Part shown: piece after piece, positions 7,422-16,098 of the stretch
Position numbering within the stretch: position 1 is the first letter of the stretch
Layout: each line of letters begins with the position of its first letter
Assembly: GCA_004325065.1 (NCBI GenBank)
Contig: PITI01000170.1
Span: 1 to 18,081 of the forward strand
DNA length: 18,081 bases
From: Hamiltosporidium magnivora
Taxonomy: Eukaryota; Microsporidia; Dubosqiidae
Direction of reading: 5' to 3'
Notes under the pieces: model-generated
Databases searched by the model: none
What the model saw: only the letters and a program-made list of their open reading frames with translations
What the model was told of the DNA's origin: nothing
Translations under genes and position numbers: made by a program

Positions 7422-9745
7422 TCAAAATAGATTTATCAAATTTTCTGTCAAATAATCTATTCCCTGGTCATTCTCACTAGCATATGAATATGATATAAAA
7501 AAAAATTCAAATTTAAAAAACAATTGCCTTTCAGATGTAGAAAACTTCTATCACAAAATTTACAATTATTTAACGTTAAATCTATTTAGTATTTTAATTT
7601 GGATATAAAATTGATATCGTTTAAATATATTTTTACACCGATTAATATCATTTCTTGGATAAAGTATTCTTTTCCGGCACAAAACAATTCATTAATGTTA
7701 TATTTTGAAAATTACAGTTGTCTATATCTAAATACACGAGAGAATTTAATTGTTTTAAGACTCGTGAATCTTTTTGATTGATGTAACAATATGAAATACT
7801 TAATTGCTTCAAGTCTGTTATTTTCATACCGGAAAACAATCCATTTGTTGTCACAGAAGAAAACTTACCACTAAAATGAAAATCTTCTGAAATTCTACAT
7901 GAAAGGCTGTATGGAATTTCAAAAAAATTACATTCATCAGAACTTAATGTAAGAGTTTTGAAATTTTGATTTGATATAAAATTTTTAAATTCATTTTTGG
8001 ATAATATTTTTGATAAATTTGTACTGTTTATAATAAGAGATTCTAATTTCTTTAAAGTGTTTAAAAATCTTACTAAATTTACATTTTCATCCTGAAAATT
8101 ATGAATAAAATCAAAATCTTTGATTTCATTATTTATACTATAAATTTAATTGTCTTCAATATGTATAAATTCACACTGTTCAACTATTAAAATCCTTAGA
8201 TTAGATAAATTTAATATACCTTGCACAATGTGTTTTTCCATTTTATATCTTCTTAATAAAATTTTGTTTATATATTTAAAAATATAGAATTCTCTTAAAA
8301 ATTTTTCACAGTTTTCTATTGGTTTACAATGTATTTCAATATTTTTAAGATTTGTGAAACTATCAAATAAGTTTAATATTTCGCTTGTTACGGAATTTTT
8401 AAAACAAACGAATATCTTTATTATTTCATTCTTAAAAAGTATTAAATTATCTAATTCGCTTAATCTGGTATTTTTTGTTATATAGAATTCCGAATTTTCA
8501 TTATTTTTTTGTGTACAACCTGCACCAATCAATCTATAAATATTATCATCGAAATCTTTCACAAATTTATATTTCAGTACTTGAATTATTGCATTAATGT
8601 CTGAATTCTTGATAATTTCAATTTCCAATTGCCTATTAACTAGAAAAATAATAGATACAATTTCTAAGTTTGGAAATATATTTGTTAAAAATTTTCTTTC
8701 TCCTTGAAATTTTGTAGCTATGAAATGAATATGCTTTATATTCCTAAACATTTTATTGTTCATAAAACAAATAATCATATTATTTTGTATTAATTGGTTA
8801 TAAAATATTATCTCGTCTAGATTTTTAATAATACTTTCTAATATACTATAAATTTTATCAAATTCAACGCTAGAACTATAGAAAACAAGTTTTCTGATAT
8901 CAAATAAAGCAAAAAAGCAATAAAAAAACTGTAGGATTGTATCATCATTTTTAGAAATCTCTTTGATTAAAGTCGCAGAATAATCAGAAAAAGAAAATAA
9001 ACTCAAATCATTATTTGAAAATTCAACATTCTGGTCTATTAGTAAAAAATTCATAAAATCATTCTCAAGAAATGAAATATTTTTGAAGTAAACGAAACAG
9101 ATGCACTATAAAGTCGTTCAAAAATGATATCTTTGAATTTTTTAGAAATTGTTATGCGTGTTTTTAGTTTTGAAACTTCATTTTCATATGTTTTTTTTTC
9201 TGTTTTCAAATATCTATAAACATTCAATACTAGAATATCCATAATTTTATGAAAATTATTATCAATTTTAATATCGAGATATTCAAACACATGCAGTAAA
9301 ACAAAGAAATTCGTTATAGAGAGTTTTTCTAATGGTAAATAAAAAATATTTAAAAACTCAAGAAAAATCTTGAAATCGTAGAAGTCAAAATTTGATACCT
9401 GTATGTTTACATCTTCGTCATTTTTCCTGGTTTCATTATATAAATATTAAACCTACACGGGAATTTTTCAACATTGGAAACAATCACTCTACTCAATATT
9501 TTCTTCTTCTTTTTTGGATTTGAATTATTAAAATATACTTTTCGTTTGCAGAGATTATTTTCATTTGAATTTTCTGATAATTGCGAATTAAAATTATTTC
9601 TTTCATCTGGAGAATTTTCTGTCCAATAAAATACTACATTTTTATTTCTACTTATACCGAAATTAAGTATGAAAATGCATTTATGTAAGTCTTCATTTGA
9701 GCTTAAATTCAATATTAAGACACATAACCGCCGTAATACAATCAT
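7422..9745 (-). pseudogene. Degenerate leucine-rich-repeat protein gene
   Basis: The segment spans about 775 codons from ATG 9743-9745 and reads as one LRR protein only across frame changes. Pieces: 9745 to about 9420 (hydrophobic N-terminus, RRLCVLILNLSSNEDL); about 9430-9060 (reading FKIFLEFLNIFYLPLEKLS); 9054-7690 in one frame, interrupted by TAA at 8146-8148; about 7690-7530 with a second stop at 7586-7588; and a final piece reading YASENDQGIDYLTENLINLF that ends at 7422-7424. LRR units of the form LxxLxxLxIxxCxF recur, for example LSNLRILIVEQCEF, LKKLESLIINS, LKQLSISYCYI and LNSLVYLDIDNCNF. Large LRR families are typical of some microsporidia with expanded genomes. The exact frameshift bases are estimates. 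No CCC motif precedes the start. Confidence 0.75.
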
Positions 9746-12121
9746 ATTAATAAAAAAGGATTTATTTTATAATTTTTTTTTACTCTAAATAGAATTTTAA
9801 TGATAAAATTATTATCATTGGTAATTTATATAATTCAATTTAGAATAATAAAGAAGCGATATCAAATTAAAAAAATAATTTAATTGGAATTTTGATTATA
9901 GAAAAGAACTTTTCATAAAAATAAATTAAATTTATTTCCAAAAAGACTAAGAACTTTAATTTATAAGAATCTAAATAAATTCTAAACATTTAACATATTG
10001 ATAAGCTGATGCTACAATTTAAATATTAATTAATCGATTTAAAAATAATTGATACTATAATCTTTTTATATTATCGATTTTAACTTTGATTTGTTCTCTT
10101 CTCTAAATCTTTATATCATTTAAATAATAAATTGATTATGATAATCAATAGAAAACATAAAATTAAAATATATTTTATTCTATCATTCCTTGGTTAACAA
10201 TATTTTACACATTTATGTATTCTCATCTACCCCTTTAACCATTATGCTTTCCTCTTCTAAATCCAAATCTTCGTCAATATATATTTTCTGATACCTAGTA
10301 TGGGTTTTTGATCTGAAATATAGAGTTTTTTATTTTTCACACATAATTGTTAACATACATTTCCCTCGTTACACCTTGACATAAAAGGAGAATCTATTCC
10401 TCTTGGCCCGGGCTATGTGTAAGACGCTCAATTACGTTCTATTATAACTTTCTTCTGAATCTCGTTCTAAATCAGACTCTCTTCGTCGATCAAAAGAAAT
10501 GTTTTAAATTTTTCCTTGGGGATTTGCGTCTGAATTATGTCTCTACATTTATGGATATTGCCGTCCTTTAGAGCATGTTTTGTGGTGTTATGCCACAATA
10601 TCGATCCAAGTAATCACATAAGAAATTATCTTTATACTGAACTTATAAATATGACTCAACTCATTAAATAATAGTTCCTATTTTATCGGGTTTTCAGTTT
10701 AATGGTTTAAAGTAAATTTATGGGTGTTAATTCCTACTTCAATGAGTCTAATCTATTTTCACTCTTATCTAAAATGAATATATCCTGTTGATTCTTCCAG
10801 GTCTTTTCCTCGGTTTTTATTTGAGTTGCAACCTTATCACCGCATACTTGTTTACAAAAGGTGCTTGACGTAGTGAGCCTAGGTTCGTTTTTTGACTCAA
10901 ATGTGTATCGATTTAAAAAGAGTGGGTTTAGACATTTTTTCACTTCATTATCCCGTCTGGTATATCAATAACGAGTAATTTCTAACATGGAAGTTGCTAC
11001 GTTTTCTACCTCTTTATAAGAACTTTTGCTGGTTAATTTAACAATTCCCTCTCTCTATATACATTTCTAACCTGGAAATAGCAGAACATTTATTCCTCAC
11101 GCGATCTTACATTTCTTTTCTTTAAACATCTTGGTGATCTTTACCCCTTAAATGCAACTTTTTTTTGAATTATATAACTTTAAATGAAGTTTTCGTTTTT
11201 ATATTTTGTTCTATAATTTATACTTTTAAACTTTTCTCAATTTCTTCCTAGTGAATTCCTCAATTAAATTACAAAAATTCTTTTAATAGTATAAGGTGTG
11301 TTTTATTATGTTCTTGTTTTTAGGATTACATCTCATGGATAGATGTTTCTTTTGATCTAACCCGACGATCTAGGAATTATAAAAGCTTATGTTTGCTTTT
11401 AAGCCCTCCCATTCTAACCTTCTTCTAAATTATTCAGGGGGAGGTTTATAAGTTCATTATACATTTGGCACATATGTATTTTTATATTTTTAGCGCTGCA
11501 TGCTCTTGATTATTTACTTTTGGAAGTTAACAGGTTCCAGTCAAAGTACTATTTTAAGAAGATAATAAAATATTAAAGGATATTCTTGTAAATATTTTAT
11601 TTTGATATATTTTAAAATCCTATTCAATCTTTTTAAAAATTTGATTAATTTGTAAGCCCCTGGAGGCATTAAACAATTAATATCAAAATACATATTTAAT
11701 AAATTATCATTTGATTTATTTGTGTACCAAATAATATATCAAAAGATTTTGTCTCATAGGAAACAATTTTTCAAATTTTTTATAGTTTTTAATTAAACCA
11801 ACATCAAACATTGCATTAAGTGAAAGTTTATTTCGGTATAAATTTTCATATTATAATCTTAAGGATTAAACTTTAAAGCTAAAATATCACTTTTCCGCAA
11901 AAAGAAGAGCAAAAAAAGCAAAAAAACTTGATATTTATAAGAAATTCAAAAATATTTGATCATACATAAAAGTGTAAAAATTGTAAATATTCGTTTTTCT
12001 TAAAGGTAAATTTTGATTTCACTTTATACAAAATATTTACTATTTTTACAAACATATATGAATTATATTGCAGGTAAATTTTTATTTAATAACATTCTGG
12101 GTTAAAATATTTTTACCATTT
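9746..12121. other. Long spacer upstream of the LRR pseudogene
   Basis: The flanks (about 9746-10200 and 11560-12121) are featureless AT-rich DNA. The middle (about 10213-11540) is visibly richer in G and C; its better-supported part is annotated separately as a decayed coding region. No tRNA, rRNA or intact ORF of convincing length was found. Confidence 0.6.
10213..11100 (-). pseudogene. Decayed minus-strand coding region, identity unknown
   Basis: Several frame-broken stretches look like protein. At 11010-10734 the frame reads SYKEVENVATSMLEITRY, a stop, then a 69-codon open segment with TTSSTFCKQVCGDKVATQIK. At about 10650-10467 it reads WHNTTKHALKDGNIHKCRDI. At about 10490-10213 it reads RRRESDLERDSEESYNRT, and after further stops YQKIYIDEDLDLEEESIMVK before the final TAA at 10213-10215. 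The charged, K/E/R-rich texture with a helical N-terminal part recalls a Gag-like retroelement protein, but no CCHC zinc knuckle, protease or reverse-transcriptase motif was found, so this is only a suggestion. A further fragment (about 11480-11430, with MYNELINLPLNNLEEG) may belong to the same gene. Confidence 0.35.
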
Positions 12122-12331
12122 TTATATGTTTTCTTCTACCTCTTCAACCACTTTTGTCTCTTCTTCCAAATACGACTCTTCATTTATGTTATTAGTCGGT
12201 TCCTCTAAAGTGGTTCCTCCTTGTGAAATAAAGAGTACTTTATTTTTTGGTTTAAAATTTTTTGCACCATCTTCCTCTCTCTTCTCTTCTCTTAAAGGGG
12301 GTGTTGGTTCCTCATGCATCTCTGATCTCAT
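12122..12331 (-). CDS. Hypothetical small acidic protein
   Basis: The 69-codon ORF starting MRSEMHEEPTPP and ending in a strongly acidic tail (EEETKVVEEVEENI) has no recognisable domain. The frame is open to an upstream ATG at 12395-12397 (91 residues), but that extension is low-complexity and the internal Met at 12329-12331 is the more likely start. The predicted product is hydrophilic, rich in E, K and P, and probably disordered. It lies about 180 bases beyond the stop of the MscS gene on the same strand, so it could be an independent small gene. The opposite strand is also open, which weakens the case. No CCC motif is present. Confidence 0.35.
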   Translation of the reverse strand: MRSEMHEEPTPPLREEKREEDGAKNFKPKNKVLFISQGGTTLEEPTNNINEESYLEEETKVVEEVEENI

Positions 12332-12459
12332 AATAACACCTTGCAGGTAAAAATTATTATTTTTATAAAACGTCAAACAGTTTTTATAATAAGTCAAGAT
12401 ATAGAAAGTTTTTAATTATTTAATCTTAAGTCTAAAAAATTATCAGAGCTAACCGAAAA

Positions 12460-12465
12460 TTTATT
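12460..12465 (-). terminator. Putative poly(A) signal of the MscS gene
   Basis: AATAAA on the minus strand, about 45 bases downstream of the MscS stop codon. Position is the only support in this AT-rich DNA. Confidence 0.3.
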
Positions 12466-12508
12466 AAAAAAAAATTAAAAGAATAAATCTTTTAATAGAT
12501 ATTCTTAG

Positions 12509-14518
12509 TTAATCTTTTGCTTCAAAACAATTTGCATATTTTATATTGCAATTTTGAAGACATTTTTCAAGATTCTCAATGAAACCTTCTCTTCGTACAT
12601 ATTTTGGAAATGGATCTTGAAAATTAGAATTATGTTCTATACTTAAAATTATTTTTAAATTAGTTTCCTCGGGTTCACAATTTTTTAAAAAAATCTTTCC
12701 TGTAAAATCCTTTGCATTTTTATTAAGATATTCTGCTACTTGTGTTTTCAATTCAATTATTTGTGAGTATTTTGTTGATATATCTACTCTTATTATAATA
12801 TCTTCGGCTTGTAAATCACTTCTACGAACATTATCGATTTTTTTCAAAAACATAGCACCATTAGGTATGTAAGTAACTCTACCATTAATATTTACGAACG
12901 TGCTATATAATAAATCTATTCTCAAAACCGTTAACTCTTCGTTATCTAAAATTATTCTATCACCACAATCAAATGGATGATTAATTAAAAGAAATACAAA
13001 GCATCTATAAATTTCCTTGATAGAATCCTGAAAAATCCATCCGAACCCAAATATAAATGGACCTATGGAAGCCAAATATACTTTATAATTCAAATTTAAC
13101 AAAATCATAAAAATTATTATGGAAAGAGAAAATCCAAGGGTCGTTAGAATTAGATTAAGCTTTCTTAGAATATTATCACGATCATATAAAGATCTCATGA
13201 TGTCGGTTCTTTCTTGATAAAGATCTTCTGCTCTCTTTTTTAATACTTCGTACGATATTGATACACATTCGCTTTCGGGTACTGAACCGTACAAATAATT
13301 TATAACCTCATCTGAATTGTTCGGAAAAAATCTTTTTATATCCTCACTTTCTAGTTGATCTACTTCCAAATATCCTAATATGGATTCTACAACCGCGCCC
13401 GGCTCGCTTAGATCTAATTCATTGTGTTTCAAATAGAACCCTGTATCATAATCCACGTTCATTTTTGATATAATAACATTTACGTTGTGTTTTCCATATG
13501 GTGTAGCTTCTGCTATCGCTGCTAGTTTTTTAAATATAAAGGTTTTATAATTGGCATCCCAAATTCTGCCTTTAAAACTTTTATTACGTAATTCTGATGT
13601 AAGAATGTTCATCAAAAAAGATTCAGCAAACAATATTGCAGATAAGCATCCAAACCAAAATATCCCTGTTAAAAAAATATAAGTAAAATCCTTTTTTTGC
13701 GCAAAAAATTTATAATTTGCTAAAACAAAGTTTGCCATAACAAATACAAGGTAAGCTACAATAGAATTTTTCAAATGATGTCTCGATCTTCTTAGAATAT
13801 GTAATAACTCAGCTACAATTCCAACCACTTCCACACCAAATATGGTTAAGAAATAAACCACTATATATAGCAAATTATCTATAAATAATGTAACTGATAC
13901 GAATATTATATAAACCAGTGAAACAAAAAAACTTTCTCGTATGAATTCAGCAGTTTCGTTGATTTTTTTGTCCGAAGTTAAAGTTTTGAATATTGGATAC
14001 GTGTTTGGATCACGACATATCAGTGATAAAAGAATAGACCATGACATGAAAAGTATCAAGACTATTGCCATTTCTATTGCGTATCTAAAAATAATGTTTA
14101 TATTAGAATATTTTTCATGAAAATATTCATCAATATTTCCTATAGAATATGTTTTTTGTTTTAAAATTTCCCTTTTCTTAAACTTTTTATGTAGTTCCTC
14201 TTGTTTCTCCATTTCATTGTGTTCTTCTTGTGCCATTATATCTTCTATAACGTTATCTGCCTTTGTAGAAGTTACATCATCTAAGTTTTCCTCTTCTTTT
14301 ACAGCTTCTGGGTTTTCAACATTTCCTTCTTTGGAATCTTCTTCCATAGAATCTTGAATAACATCTTCCTCTTTGACCTCCTCGTTTTTATCTTCTTTGT
14401 CTTGATTTTTTACATCTCCATCTTTATCTTTAGTGTCGTTCGATTTCTTTTCATCCTTAGATTTCTCATTTTTTTCTTTGTTACTCGGCTCTTTTTCTTT
14501 GTTAGAATCATTAGCCAT
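12509..14518 (-). CDS. MscS-family mechanosensitive ion channel (fungal Msy1/Msy2-like)
   Basis: This 669-residue protein is predicted to release ions when membrane tension rises. Residues 1-125 form a highly charged K/E/D-rich cytosolic tail with no domain. Hydrophobic segments lie at about 142-168, 197-227, 251-268, 279-303, 456-476 and 480-497. The last runs into the MscS pore and beta domain, IGPFIFGFGWIFQDSIKEIY and then HPFDCGDRIILD (515-526), followed by LLYSTFVNINGRVTYIPNG. The segment VLKKRAEDLYQERTDIMRSL (425-444) matches the linker that follows the EF-hand in fungal Msy channels. The preceding EF-hand loop (about 398-420) lacks the usual DxDxDG ligands, so Ca2+ sensing is doubtful. 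An in-frame stop at 14534-14536 fixes the first ATG. The AAAATTT run about 37 bases upstream resembles the AAATTT-like start-proximal signal reported in microsporidia. Confidence 0.9.
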   Translation of the reverse strand: MANDSNKEKEPSNKEKNEKSKDEKKSNDTKDKDGDVKNQDKEDKNEEVKEEDVIQDSMEEDSKEGNVENPEAVKEEENLDDVTSTKADNVIEDIMAQEEHNEMEKQEELHKKFKKREILKQKTYSIGNIDEYFHEKYSNINIIFRYAIEMAIVLILFMSWSILLSLICRDPNTYPIFKTLTSDKKINETAEFIRESFFVSLVYIIFVSVTLFIDNLLYIVVYFLTIFGVEVVGIVAELLHILRRSRHHLKNSIVAYLVFVMANFVLANYKFFAQKKDFTYIFLTGIFWFGCLSAILFAESFLMNILTSELRNKSFKGRIWDANYKTFIFKKLAAIAEATPYGKHNVNVIISKMNVDYDTGFYLKHNELDLSEPGAVVESILGYLEVDQLESEDIKRFFPNNSDEVINYLYGSVPESECVSISYEVLKKRAEDLYQERTDIMRSLYDRDNILRKLNLILTTLGFSLSIIIFMILLNLNYKVYLASIGPFIFGFGWIFQDSIKEIYRCFVFLLINHPFDCGDRIILDNEELTVLRIDLLYSTFVNINGRVTYIPNGAMFLKKIDNVRRSDLQAEDIIIRVDISTKYSQIIELKTQVAEYLNKNAKDFTGKIFLKNCEPEETNLKIILSIEHNSNFQDPFPKYVRREGFIENLEKCLQNCNIKYANCFEAKD

Positions 14519-14588
14519 TTTCAGACAATTAGACTATCATATTTATTTGTTAAATTTTTACTTTTTCAAAATGAACCAATAATATTAT

Positions 14589-14650
14589 TTAGCTTGAAAT
14601 ACTCCTTTATCATTTGAACCGACATATCCAATCCAGCCTTTTGTACTTTC
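14589..14650 (-). other. Short coding-like fragment upstream of MscS
   Basis: The minus strand reads NESTKGWIGYVGSNDKGVFQ-AK and then stops (TAA 14589-14591), in DNA less AT-rich than its surroundings. The pattern of W, G and aromatic residues looks like the C-terminus of a real protein and faintly recalls the end of an SH3 fold. Upstream in this frame a stop follows almost at once. An overlapping frame gives a 28-codon ATG-initiated ORF, which could act as an upstream ORF for MscS. Function unknown. Confidence 0.25.
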
Positions 14651-15948
14651 ATTTATTTAAATTAGAAATCAAATTATTTAACTTACATATTATGTTACAG
14701 TCTGATAAAAATTTATGATGTATAAATAAATTTTAAATAAAATTGATAAAAATTAGTAATTCTTGTAAATATGATGTTCTAGAAATAAATTTATAACAAT
14801 TTAGAACGATAAAAACTTCTAAATAAATATTTTAATGAAAACCATTTAACGGTTTTGTAAAATTATCTCTTTCTCAAAAATTAATTTCACTCAAATAAAG
14901 ATGATAAATTTCTTCTTTACATACAATCTGTAGCCACAAGAATGGTAAAATACATTTTATATATTTAGTTGTGAATATTTAAATAAATTTAAACCGAATT
15001 ACATTCAAATAATAATTTCTTACAGTCTATATTTATGTTGAAATTAAAAATTAATAAAAAAAATTAAGAAAATTTATTGCATTGTTTCACAATTTTTGAT
15101 AAATTAATTTTAAAAATTTTTTATTTAGAATTGTTTACTTGTGTTTTTTATGTTTGAAAAACCATACATTTTTTTTCCACTGAAAACAATAATTTCAAAT
15201 AAAAATTTGTATTTTAAAAGCAAATAAATCTGCTAAAATAATTCCTAAGTGTTTATTTTCATCTATAAACCATGATTTAAAACTAACCATCTATAAAAAT
15301 ATCATAAATAAATAGATAATCTATCAAATTACTTTTTTTGAACAAATCGATACAAATTATAAATCAAATCTTAAAGATAAATTATGTAAATTAAATATTT
15401 AATTAAAAAAACTGGAAAAAATATAGATTTGTACTTATAAATTATCTAAGTATTGCCATATATACTTCTTTAGTCATTATTCTCCAATTTATATATTTAT
15501 AATAGAGTTTATACAATTAAAATTATATTTTTAAAAAAACTTAAGAGTTGAATTATTAAATATCTAAAAATCTTGTTTGAAGCAGAAGTTTTTAAATAAT
15601 TTTAGAAATTAATCACAATGTAATATTTTAAATAAAGTCAATGCTAGCCATAGACAGTATTGCTTGTTGCATTTATTTATTAAAATATTTTAAAATATGT
15701 GTTCTTATTCAAGTTTTAATTTTCCTATGTAGTCTTTTAGAGTACAGATTTTTATTTACACACAAATATAAAAATAAATTGAAAAAATCTATTCATGATT
15801 GCTATGTTGTGTTTATAAGAATAGATAATTAACATGTAGATACGAAATTGATTTTAAAAATATTTTTAGAATTTATTTTACATTTATATTTAAATATTTT
15901 GGATCTATCTTAATACATTTTATAGCTAAAAAAATTTAAAAAAAAATG

Positions 15949-16020
15949 TTTTCAATTGTATATTTATCGATTCGTTTTGACCAATCAATTATTTATAACT
16001 ACCATATCCACAATTGAAAA
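15949..16020. promoter_or_regulatory. Inverted repeat enclosing a CCAAT box, upstream of the BRPF-like gene
   Basis: TTTTCAATTGT (15949-15959) and ACAATTGAAAA (16010-16020) are exact reverse complements 50 bases apart. Between them lies CCAAT (15981-15985), about 115 bases before the ATG. A promoter role is inferred from position alone. Confidence 0.4.
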
Positions 16021-16084
16021 TTGTTTTAAGTCTCATTTCATTAGTCAATGAAAATTTTATAACATTCTATTTATATTTTTAGAA

Positions 16085-16096
16085 GGGGTTAATCCC
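16085..16096 (+). promoter_or_regulatory. GGGG/CCC start-proximal motif of the BRPF-like gene
   Basis: GGGGTTAATCCC sits two bases before the ATG and is nearly self-complementary (one G/T mismatch per arm). GGG-like and CCC-like motifs near start codons are known microsporidian transcription-associated signals; here both occur together. The TAA inside it (16090-16092) is in frame and rules out an upstream start. Confidence 0.6.
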
Positions 16097-16098
16097 AA

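Larger units (their letters stand above)
14519..16098. other. AT-rich divergent intergenic region between MscS and the BRPF-like gene
   Basis: The genes on either side point away from each other, so both promoters lie here. Visible items are a short coding-like fragment (14589-14650), an 11-bp inverted repeat with a CCAAT box (15949-16020), and the GGGG/CCC start motif (16085-16096). A 63-codon hydrophobic plus-strand ORF (15641-15832) looks like chance. Nothing else is evident. Confidence 0.65.

Noticed and set aside
7599..7781. Plus-strand 60-codon ORF opposite the LRR pseudogene
   Set aside because: The minus-strand reading shows the recurring LRR pattern and this strand does not.
12126..12350. 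Plus-strand Ser-rich ORF opposite the small acidic ORF
   Set aside because: Its Ser/Phe runs are complements of the Glu/Lys codons on the other strand, which is the more protein-like reading, although neither is certain.
14354..14617. Plus-strand Phe/Leu-rich ORF over the MscS N-terminus
   Set aside because: Antisense image of the Lys/Glu/Asp-rich tail.
15641..15832. 63-codon hydrophobic ORF as a small membrane protein
   Set aside because: No start motif, no family and low-complexity AT-rich codons; expected by chance in a 1.5-kb spacer.
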